Positions 55,405-64,000 of a stretch of 64,000 nt of DNA are shown piece after piece. The position numbers and the translations under genes are program-made. The DNA lies in the NCBI GenBank assembly GCA_947044405.1, contig CAMRHE010000054.1, forward strand, positions 7,951,501-8,015,500, read 5' to 3'. Origin of the DNA: Leptodactylus fallax. Its lineage: Eukaryota; Chordata; Amphibia; Anura; Leptodactylidae. The notes beneath the pieces were generated by a model. It was not told where the DNA came from. It made no database searches and saw only the letters and a program-made list of their open reading frames with translations. Each line of letters opens with the position of its first letter. The first letter of the stretch is position 1.

Positions 55405-56400
55405 GCAACATGATGCTAATGTGGCATTTGCTCTTAAACAGGATAATCCAGATTCTTTTCTGTCTCTCAAGGGCTGTTCTCATGGTCAAGAATCCTTTCC
55501 ATTTCAGAAATTATTCTAGCTTTTTCAGCTGGCAGACCAGGCACACTCATAGAATGCCAAAAATATTTCTTGAAATTCTGTAAATTGTCACTCTGTTAAA
55601 GAGGACCTTTCATGTCCTCAGGCACACGCGGTTTTACATACCGCTAGAAAGCCGACAGCTGAATTCGCTGAATTCAGTGCACTGCTTGCTTTCCCAGTAT
55701 GTGCCCCGGGGCAAGAGATATCGGCGGTGTAAGTTTCACGGTTTACTGTCAGAAAGGCGTTCCTGACAGTCTAGCTGCGCTGTGAGGAACGCCCTCCCTG
55801 ACAATTCTCGTTCATAGACTTGTACTGGGGGGGCGTTCCTCACAGCTCAGTGTCATCGCCTGGCAGTAAGGAACGCCCCCTCTGACAGTACAGGGCTATA
55901 GACGAGTACAGAGAGAGGGGGCGTTCCTTACTGCCCGTCGATGATGCTGAGCTGTGAGGAACGCCCCCCCCAGTACAAGTCTATGAATGAGAACTGTCGG
56001 GGAGAGCGTTCCTCTCAGCGCAGCTAGACTGTCAGGAACGCCTTTCTGACAGTAAACCGTGAAACTTACACCGCCGATATCTCCAGTCCCAGGGCACATA
56101 CCGAGAAAGCCGGCAGTGTGCTGAATTCAGCGCGCTGTCGGCTTTCTAGCGGTATGTAAAACCACGTCTGCCTGAGGACATGAAAGGTCCTCTTTAACAC
56201 AGTGTTGATGTAGCATTTGCTGATAGCTGACTGGATAAACCAGGTTCTTTTCTGGCTACCAAGTTCTGTTCTCACGGTCATAAAATCTTTTCTATTTCAG
56301 AGTATATTCTAGCTTTTTCAGCTGGCAGACTAGGCATGCTGATAGTGTACCACCAAATTTTTCCTGAAATTCTGTAATTGTCACTCCTTGGTGCTCCCAT
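55405..56400. repeat. Local ~190-bp duplication split by a palindromic MITE
   Basis: Unit 1 (about 55415-55594) and unit 2 (about 56205-56392) share TGTGGCATTTGCT / TGTAGCATTTGCTG, TTCTAGCTTTTTCAGCTGGCAGAC and GAAATTCTGTAA-ATTGTCACTC. Unit 2 is followed by a weaker third repeat near 56400-56510 (GTGGCAGACACACCACAAATTTTTC). The MITE sits exactly at their junction. Confidence 0.75.
55600..56193. mobile_element. 594-bp near-perfect palindromic MITE with TTAA duplication
   Basis: TTAA flanks both sides (55596-55599 and 56194-56197). The whole element is an inverted repeat from AGAGGACCTTTCATGTCCTC to GAGGACATGAAAGGTCCTCT, with a short centre near 55896. Arms include GTTTTACATACCGCTAG, CTGACAGTCTAGCTGCGCTG and repeated GGAACGCCCCC motifs. 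TTAA target and AGAGGACC-type ends suggest a piggyBac-type MITE. Confidence 0.9.
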
Positions 56401-56664
56401 AAAGGGATCATTTTTGGTGGCTTTCTTATAAAGTAAATTGTTTATCACTTTACTTTTCAAGTGGCAGACACACCACAAATTTTTCTTCAAAATCTGTAGT
56501 TGCCAGTGCCACTATAAAACAATCTACCCCACCACTTCTTCCAATACCAGCCTTAATGTTGGTTCTGCATTTTGCACCCATAAAAAGATAAGTTTTGGTG
56601 ACTTTTTTTTTTTCCCAAAAGCTACTTTATCATTTTTCAACCAGGTTAAGGATAAACTAGGAGT

Positions 56665-56683
56665 GGGGGGGGGGGGGGGGGGG
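56665..56683. repeat. Poly(G) run
   Basis: About 19 consecutive G, possibly of inaccurate length because of sequencing. Confidence 0.9.
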
Positions 56684-56879
56684 CCTTGTATCCACTGCTT
56701 ACCATACTTTTTACATAGACATAGACAGACTAGAGATTAGATAGGGTGCTAGGAGTCCTGACAGTGTCATACACTGTTTTAAGCCAATGTAAGCTCTGGT
56801 TTATACCTAACTCATTTGACCTTAAACAAATCTTAGAAATGAAATGAATCTTCAGAAGGTTGCCCATCTCTAATAGGGA

Positions 56880-57640
56880 TAGGTAATCAAGTGGCTTAAG
56901 AGCTAGTTTTGGAAGGAGGGATTTTGGTTCTTCAAGAACTGGGCCAACTTTGCTGTGGGTTACAGGTTCTATAGTAGGGATTAGCTGTACCTCAGTGGGG
57001 AGGATGTCGGTGTGTTTGGGGGAAAAGATTGCTAGAAGATTGGAGGAGTGTTTAAACTAGTTGCCAGGGAGAGAGCAAAAACACATGTAGATGGAAAGAT
57101 AGCATAGACAAGGGAATATGATTAAGTAATGTAACTGGGGGAGGAGCAGAGGGTGGAGAGAACAGATAGAGAAAGGAGGAGAAGGGTTAAGGAAAAATGC
57201 ATAAAGCGTATGTATGCTGATGCCAGAAGACTCACTAACAATATGGAGGAATTAGAACTGATAATATTGGAAAAGGAATTTGACATAGTGTGGATAAGTG
57301 AGACATGGCTGAACTCTACCTATGACTGGGCTATAACTCTGTTTAGAGAAGAGCGTAACATAGGAAAGGGAGAGGGATTTGCTTGCACATGAAACGACAT
57401 AGGGATAGAAAATGAATATGTGGGTCCCTACAGATGGAAACATAGAGAGAGAGATAAAGAATGATAAAACACTGATAGGAGTTTGTTATAAGTCCCCAAG
57501 TATAATGGAAGAAATAGAAAAGCTACTAATAAGGCAATTAAAGGAGGCTGCAAAATGTAATGAAGCAACTATTATAGGGGATTTCCAGGAGCCGATTAAG
57601 TATACCATGGATACCAAGCATACCAAAGATCCTTGTGACA
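56880..57640 (+). pseudogene. CR1-type LINE, start of ORF2 (endonuclease)
   Basis: Plus strand: a decayed ORF1 end (56890-57060), then KCIKRMYADARRLTNNMEE, IILEKEFDIVWISETWLN and YDWAITLFREERN, the N-terminal half of an APE-type endonuclease including the E-T-W active-site block. A break near 57392 is followed by GVCYKSPSIMEEIEKLLIRQL and TIIGDFQEPI (catalytic G-D-F). The frame stops where hAT-like repeat sequence begins at about 57641. The EN nicks target DNA to prime reverse transcription; the RT is missing. Confidence 0.85.
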
Positions 57641-57960
57641 GAATAATGTCCCATAGCGGTACATGCAGTAAATAATCACACAGTGGCCCCCACACAGTAT
57701 ATTGTCCATAGAAGCCCTCCAAAGAGTATAATGTCTCATAGTGGCTCCCATACAGTATAATGTTCCATAGAGGCCCCTTCACACAGTAAAATGTCCCATA
57801 GCAGCCCTCCATATAGCATAATGCTGCACAGTGACAGTGTTACTCACCTCCCCTGGACTCCAGTGTGGGTACCTCTTGTTCTTAGACTTCTTCCAGCCTC
57901 CTGAATGACATCATGTGGGTAAAGAGGCATCATGATGCTTGCCTCTATGCATCAATATGA
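57641..57960. mobile_element. hAT fragment with the ATAGTGGCCCC-type repeat
   Basis: Short tandem units such as ATGTCCCATAGCAGCCCTCC and CACACAGTA-AAATGTCCCATAG are followed by GTTACTCACCTCCCCTGGACTCC and a GC-rich stretch. This is the same internal layout as 3690-4300. Neither terminal repeat is present. Confidence 0.65.
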
Positions 57961-58220
57961 ATCAAAATATACACATCATTTTATTTGTGTATTTATTTTG
58001 CTTATGCAATTATAAAGATATTGACATGTAGATGACGAAGGTATATCTTGAATCTGGTTAAATGTTTAGTAGGAAAAAATGATACATAATCAATAATTTA
58101 TTACAATTCACATAAAGGGTTCATTTACACAGGTATTGCTGAGCTGTGTTTCTATCTGTATTCATTTCTGTTAAAGCAGGAACAGATCTCAGCAGGTTGT
58201 AGTAGAAAACTTTCCTTTCT

Positions 58221-58436
58221 AAGGCTGAGGCCCCACGTTGCAGAAACGCAGCTTTTTTTGTTGCAGATTTTTTTTCGGGTTTTTTGAGCCAAAGACAAGA
58301 ATGGCTACAAAAGGAATGGGAAATATATAGGACGTACTTACACTTCTACCTTCTGCACTATCCACTCCTGGCTTTGACTCAAAAAAACGCAACAAAAAAA
58401 AAAGCTACGTTTCCGCAACGTGGGGCCTTAGCCTAA
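58221..58436. mobile_element. Full-length 'GGCCCCACGTTG' palindromic MITE
   Basis: AAGGCTGAGGCCCCACGTTGC on the left is mirrored by GCAACGTGGGGCCTTAGCCT on the right, with paired AAGCTGCGTTTTTT-like arms and GAGCCAAAGACAAGAATGGC / CCACTCCTGGCTTTGACTC inside. It is the best copy of the family in the window and the reference for the relics elsewhere. Confidence 0.85.
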
Positions 58437-58793
58437 AAGGGTTTTCCTTCTTACTGTACCTCTGCTGGGATCCAATCTCATAAAATATACATAAGGGACC
58501 ATATACCTCAGATATAATCATAAACATTAGTCTAAAGGCTTTCAAAATCTTTAGAAAGTGATATGGCTAGCATTTACACTCTAGAAACTGTTTGTGACCA
58601 ACAGCTTTCCAAACATACAGCAATAATATCCCTTTAATTAGACATCTGATTGTCCAGAGAATACTACTGTATATTCCAACATTTGTTTCTGACAATTTAT
58701 CAGGAGACTGACAAAAACTAGAAACAGGGATGATCGCTGTGGTTAAAATGTATTTATTTTTTTTTAGTAATTCAATTGAAAAAGTGAAACACA

Positions 58794-60160
58794 TTATATT
58801 GAGTCATTACAAACGGAGTGAACTTTTTCAAGTGTTTATTTATATTAATGTTGATGATTATATTTTACAGCCAAGGAAAACCCAAAAGTCATTATTTCAG
58901 AAAATTAGAATAATTAACCCAAAACAGCTGCAAAGGCTTCCTAAGCGTTTAAAAAGGTCCCATAGTCTGGTTCAGTAGGCAACACAATCATAGGGAAGAC
59001 CGCTGACTTGACAGATGTCCAGAAGGCAGTCACTGACACACTCCACAAGGATGGTATGCCTGAAAAGGTCATTGCTAAAGAAGCTAGCTGTTCAAAGAGT
59101 GCTGCATCAGAGCATATTAATGGAAAATTGAGTGGAAGGAAAAAGTGTGGTAGAAAAAGGTGCATAAGCAACTGGGATAACCGCAGCCTTGATAGGTTTA
59201 AGGGAATTACTAGAGGACAGGAATAAGAGTACAGGTAACAAAACAGCAAGGAGTACTAGCCAGTACGCACGAGGCAATAGCAAGCGCCAATGCGAATGTG
59301 AGCAAACAATAAAAAGGAAGGAAGAACCCACCCCAGACTTGATAGGACGATAGGCTAAGTTTAACTATTTGAGGTGCAGAAAGAAACAAAGTGCAGGAGA
59401 TGGGTGTGGCTGAAATTCAATACATAGTAGTAGTACTAGGGCAGTGTTCAGACTTAGCAACAAGAACCTTAAGCAAAGAATCAAACTGAACACGCCTCCT
59501 GAGTCACAGCGTGCGAGCGGAGGGTGGTGATCGTTTGGGGAGCCATGTCATCTGCTGGTGTAGGTCCACTGTGTTTTATCAAGACCAAAGTCAACGCTGC
59601 TGTCTACCAGGAAATTCTAGAGCACTTCATTCTTCCCTCTGCTGACAAGCTTTTTGGAGATGGAATTTTCATTTTCCAACAGGACTTGGCACCTGTCTAT
59701 ACTGCCAAAAGTACCAATACCTGGTTTAATAACCACAATATCACCCTGCTTGATTCGCCAGCAAATTCGCCTGACCTTAACCCCATAGATTCTCTATTGT
59801 CAAGAGGAAGATGAGAGACACCAGACCCAACAATGCAGATGAGCTGAAGGCTGCTATCAAAGCAACCAGGGCTTCCATAACACCTCTGCAGTGCCACAGG
59901 CTGATCGCCTCCATGCCACGCTGCATTTATGCAGTCATTCATGCAAAAGGAGCCCCAACCAAGTATTGAGGATATTTATTGTACATACTTTTCATTTGGC
60001 CAACATTTCTGTGTTAAATAATTTTTTTACAGTTGATCTTATATAATATTCTAATTTTCTGAGATAATGACTTTTGGGTTTTCCTTGGCTGTAAGCCATA
60101 ATCATCAATATTAACATTAATAAACACTCTGTTTACTCTGTTTGTAATGACTCAATATAA
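58794..60160 (+). mobile_element. Tc1-like element with interrupted transposase
   Basis: Long inverted ends: TATATTGAGTCATTACAAAC on the left, and the same motif in reverse complement ending near 60156 on the right; both ends share ACAGCCAAGGAAAACCCAAA and TCAGAAAATTAGAATA. Coding on the plus strand is split into two parts by a foreign block at about 59222-59520. The TA duplication cannot be fixed because the flanks are AT repeats. Confidence 0.85.
58981..59970 (+). pseudogene. Tc1-like transposase, split
   Basis: Part 1 (about 59005-59215) reads LTDVQKAVTDTLHKDG, EKVIAKEASCSKSAASEHIN and GRKKCGRKRCISNWDNRSL, the two helix-turn-helix units. About 300 bp of unrelated DNA follow (59222-59520). 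Part 2 (59524-59968) reads VVIVWGAMSSAGVGPLCF, FIFQQDLAPVYTAKST (second catalytic Asp) and NSPDLNPID. Then comes a frameshift and RDTRPNNADELKAAI, LIASMPRCIY to the end. The catalytic Glu is replaced by Asp (NPID). The first catalytic Asp region is missing, so the enzyme is dead. Spacing from the second Asp is 34, the DD34E type. Confidence 0.9.
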
Positions 60161-60414
60161 TATATATATTTCATATTCAGAAATCAATATTCATATGCAG
60201 TCAGGGATGGACTGGTGATATACTTTATGGGGAAGATTCTTGATGGGCTGCTCCTTTCGATCACATGTTGGGCTGTCTGGTCTGCCTTCCAACCCCATGT
60301 ATAAATCATGCATCTCCACTGCATCTTCTGAGAAGAAAACTGTCTGGGATTTCAGGCTCTTCAGTAGAGGTAAATGAGCCTGAACTTTATGCTAGTAAGA
60401 AGTCAGATCACTCC

Positions 60415-61410
60415 TGTGTTTTTGTCCTGTAATTCTGACCCCTCTCCATATACCAGAGAAGCACAACAAATACAAATCATGATGCAAACTTTACTCTCTA
60501 TGCCGAATGACCCCTTTTCACTCCCTGGGGAATCCCCTTTGTGAAAGATCCTCAATGCGCCAACACCGCTTTGGCCCACACCTGAGACTTCTTTCATAAA
60601 AAACCACACTCACTGCCAGTGAGTGCTGGGTTCACAAGATAAATATAAGACAAAGACAAGCTTTCTAAATTTTATATATTTATTAACCCCTAAATGGGTC
60701 GGTATTAACATCTAACACATGCAGTTCAGAACAGATATGTAGATATATGCAAGCATTAACAGTTACTAGTTACAATATACAGTACAATAAAATAAAAGGG
60801 AATAAAGGTGAAATGATTACTTTACCACACATCTCCTTGATGTGGTTCTGTAGTCCAACACTCACACATGCTCTGGTATGTGTGAATAACCAGTGGAGGC
60901 TTCTAGCAGCATCAACACAGCATTCCAGCCTGCATGCTCCTCACAGTATATCCCAATAGTCTCTCTGTAGTCTCATCAAAGTATTCTCCTTGTAGTCTCA
61001 GCCCAATCTCCTCCCACTGACCTCTTACCTCATCTTTTATACCCTTGATTACACCACCCAGAATGAGGTCACCGGCGACAGCATGTCTGATTGACTAACG
61101 CACTCAAGTCCAGATTCTTTGTAAGAAGATAGGATTAAGTGAAATGATACAATGTTATCAACCATGTCTGATCAACAGCCCAGGATGAACAATGCATGTT
61201 TATTTGATCACCCAGGCCTATGTAAGAATTCAATGGAGCTATTCTGGGATGGATACATAGCCCTATTGTTACAAGGTTGCCCTACTGACAACATACATCT
61301 AAGATTATAGCTGCGCACATTATGAATAAATGGAAGTAAGAAGGAGATACGATACCCAGAGATCAAAATACATCTTTGAGTTATAGCCATATTTATGTGG
61401 AATCATCACA
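60415..61410 (-). mobile_element. Possible solo LTR
   Basis: On the minus strand the block starts TGTGATGATTCCACATAAAT and ends near ...AAAACACA, with AATAAA-type signals (minus strand) around 60670-60690. TG...CA ends and about 1 kb fit a solo LTR. No clear TSD and no internal genes were found. It may instead be an unrelated repeat. Confidence 0.35.
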
Positions 61411-61418
61411 CCCTTCTT

Positions 61419-62780
61419 CAGAGGCGTAGCTAGGATTTGAGCACAGGGGGGACGAACATGTTCAAGTGGGCCCCCAACTTAGGTATACCGATATTATCAC
61501 TATACGGTGACCGTATAGTGGCAGATATCGGCTGTACACAGGGTGAATACAGTGCAATATCATTTAGTGACTTATCAGTGATGTCTCTGACTAATTGTTC
61601 ACATTTCCATTCCAATTTTTCTTCCATCTGGACCACCATAACCATTTCTTCCAGTTTCTGTAAAGTTTGCGGCACAGACATCTTTGGCTCCTTACTTTTC
61701 CATGCACCCGACCCACATTGTCCTCACATGCACACCCATCCTCCTGCTACCCCCAATTATAAAATATATAATATAACCCCCCATAATGAATAATGCCCCC
61801 AAGTGCATATTTAAATTAACTTCCCTGAGTACCCCCTTTAAATGTTGTGTCTCATTATTAATGCCTCAGGTGTTTCCTAATTAAAAGTTTAAAAAAAAAA
61901 AAAAATTGTGGGGTTCCAATACCTGGGAGCCCCAGGATCAGCTGTTTGAATGGACCATGATATTTGTGTAAGCGCCGTGACCCCTTCTCTGTTCATATAG
62001 TGTCATTCATTTCATAGTGGCCATGTAATGTAACTACAGCCTCGTCCTATACACGTCTATGTGACAAGACTGTAATTACATCACACGGTCACTATAAACA
62101 GACAGCGTGTGATAATAAATGAACCCATGGCCCCTTCATACAGCTGATCAGGGGGGCACTGATCTCTTATTGATGATCTATTCTGAGGCTAGATCATCAA
62201 TAAAAATGAGGTGGAAAACTCCTTAAGGCCGGGGCCGCACATGGCATAAATGCTGTGGAAAAAAATGCAGCCTTTTACAGTTCCTGCAAAGTGGATGGGA
62301 TGCTGGCGGCTTCCCTATAGGTATAATGGAAGCAGAAAGCCTCTGTGGACTTTCTATGAAAAGCACTGTGGGAAAAAAACGTGATTCGTTTCCGCCGCGG
62401 TTTTCCTTGCAGCTCTTTTTTGCTGCGGCCCGCTACATGGGGCCTTAGTCTTAATAAAGCCCAAGTGCCACCTTAATTAAATTAATTGCCCCCTCATAAT
62501 ATGCCCCTGATTCCCCCTGACATAAATATGCACCTCTAATGACCCCTTTAATAAATGATACCCCCTAATGACACCTTATATAACCTTGCCCCTTGTATTC
62601 ATAATGCCCCCTAAGAGCCCTTATATAAATTACCCCCCCTTACTTCACAATGCTCCCTTATATAGATGACCCCCCATCGTCATAATGCCCCCTAATGAAT
62701 CCTCCCTCCTAATTCCCCCCTTATACTATTAAAACACCCACAACTGCACTAAAAAACAAACAAACAAAAAGTTATACTCA
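61419..62780. mobile_element. hAT-type element, left end only
   Basis: CAGAGGCGTAGCTAGGATTTG at 61419 is a CAGTGGCGTAACTAG-type hAT end. A long degenerate C-rich tract follows (AATGCCCCCTAATGA units at 62460-62720), then TATACTCACCTACTTGCG, the same interior style as other hATs here. No matching right end or 8-bp duplication of CCCTTCTT (61411-61418) was found before the window ends. Confidence 0.55.
62224..62455. mobile_element. MITE of the 28116 family, opposite orientation, nested
   Basis: AAGGCCGGGGCCGCACATGGC on the left and CTACATGGGGCCTTAGTCTTA on the right are inverted ends. The interior CCCTATAGGTATAATGGAAGC is the complement of the interior at 28240. It lies within the hAT that starts at 61419. 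Confidence 0.7.
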
Positions 62781-64000
62781 CCTACTTGCGATCCTTTGGT
62801 GAATGGAGCCGCCGCTGCCCTCCTCTTCTTGGCCCTACGCTCTATGCGCAGGGTTCACGCATAGGACGCCTGCGTCTCGGCGTAGGCGCGATGCTATGAT
62901 GTCATTGCGCCGCTGTGTGGGGACCAGATGGAAGGTAACGCTGCAGTTGGGATTGCGGGGGCAAACAGCGCAGACTTGTCACGGCTCTGGGCACGAGGGC
63001 GCAGCGCTGGTGCTGTCCCACGTTACCACCACTGGTACCGGTGATGAGGGGGCTGCACAAATGTTGGTGGTGATTGTTCCCCCGGGGCGCTTCCCTATAC
63101 TGTGCCGACTGGTGGTGTTTGGGGCGCCTGATGTTGTCGGTGCAGAGTCAGACACAGAAACGGTTGTAAAGTTGAACTTTTACTTCCATGGGTGTGGAGG
63201 CACAAATGCTTAAACAGTTTCTTCAATACAAAACAACGGGGTACGCCTGGTGACACAGCAAAGTCCTGGGGTGCAGGGTAGACTTGATGAAAGGTGTTCC
63301 TAGCCCCTTATACTTCAGTGTTACAGCCCTAAGGTGCGTCTGGGCTCCTATTTGGCTCATAGGAGGATGCCCACCATGATACTAGTACATAATATTCCCC
63401 ACACAGGTTATGTGGTCCTGAAGCTCAGAGTTCGGGGTGCAATAGCAGGGTGGCAGGATATTCCACAGGCTGGCCTTGGCCCCTGGATCCTGTGATACTT
63501 GCTATGGAGCACGTGTTCCAGAATGCCCCACAGTCCATGCTGACAAGATAATGATGCTGACTCCTCAGGGCGATGGCTAGGCAGACAGGGGACAGGATCT
63601 CTGAATAGCTGGAGATGCAGCCTCCAACCTCCTGGGCCTGCTAGGACTGAGATTCCTGCACTAAACCACGCTCCACAGGACACACACTACTCCCACCCCC
63701 CCCAACACCCACACCAACCCCAACGCAGGACCCCGCAGGGGTGTACCATGGGGACCCAGTGATCAGCTGACTCCCCCCCCCAGGCGATGTCCCCCAGGAC
63801 ATTTGGTTACTATCAACCATGGGAGGTGTAATGCATGTGTGAGGCTCACAGGTGGCGCTGTGTGTGTGAGACCAGGACCCCTGCTATGTGACACAGGCTA
63901 TGAAGCAACAGGAAATAATACAATGCACAGAGTCACCCCAGCCCAGCCATAGCCAGCTTGGGATGCCACTGTGCCTGAAGTGGCATGCGGTTTACAAGAT
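62781..64000. other. Unassigned, partly GC-rich, LTR-like in places
   Basis: The part at 62800-63060 has CpG-rich sequence with TGATGTCATTGCGCC, as in right halves of the hATs here. 63130-63420 (GTTGAACTTTTACTTCCATGG) is LTR-like in style but without ends. C-runs occur near 63690-63780. The 136-aa frame at 62803-63213 has no domain. Confidence 0.35.

Overview
This is a stretch of eukaryotic, very probably anuran (frog or toad) nuclear DNA made almost entirely of transposable elements in several layers. I find no convincing host gene, tRNA, rRNA gene, CRISPR array or operon. The frog inference rests on the mix of families: Tc1-like elements, TTAA-targeting piggyBac-type MITEs, hAT elements with TAGAGATGAG or CAGTGGCGTAACTAG ends, a Helitron with a CTAG end, CR1- and L2-type LINEs, an L1-like 5' end and a Penelope-like element (PLE) with a GIY-YIG nuclease. 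Species cannot be told from the window.

Layout. 0-5 kb: the 5' end of an L1-like element (minus strand), TTAA-type MITEs with large palindromes, and a hAT with a 31-bp minisatellite. 5-9.6 kb: mostly unassigned, with MITE relics. 9.6-13.7 kb: a hAT with a minisatellite, then a hAT transposase pseudogene (copy A) split at a TTAA by a piggyBac-type MITE. 13.8-18 kb: a foldback element whose right arm is split by two head-to-tail Helitrons, each carrying the same hAT passenger. 18-23.7 kb: a hAT (left copy) dominated by a 35-bp minisatellite. 23.9-32.4 kb: three internally deleted Tc1 elements, MITEs and unassigned DNA. 32.4-34.2 kb: the PLE. 34.6-38.6 kb: MITEs and a PLE-like noncoding relic. 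38.6-47.7 kb: a four-level nest. A CR1-type LINE is split by the right, oppositely oriented copy of the 35-bp-minisatellite hAT, and is broken again by a Tc1 relic. That relic holds a second hAT, which holds a nearly intact Tc1 of DD38E type. 47.8-52.3 kb: a ~320-bp tandem array, hAT pseudogene copy B and an LTR-like segment. 52.3-55.2 kb: a Tc1 N-terminal half entered by an L2 LINE, and a hAT BED-finger fragment. 55.4-56.4 kb: a 594-bp palindromic MITE between two copies of a local duplication. 56.9-64 kb: a CR1 endonuclease fragment, a Tc1 with an interrupted transposase, LTR-like DNA and an open-ended hAT.

The elements do not form one pathway; they work as a record of successive insertions. 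Target-site duplications (TSDs) and paralogous empty sites inside the window give their relative order. The longest open frames (up to 355 aa) are by-products of the 35-bp minisatellite. The best-preserved real coding regions are the DD38E transposase (about 45.1-46.2 kb) and the PLE reverse transcriptase/nuclease (about 32.8-34.2 kb); both carry stops or frameshifts.
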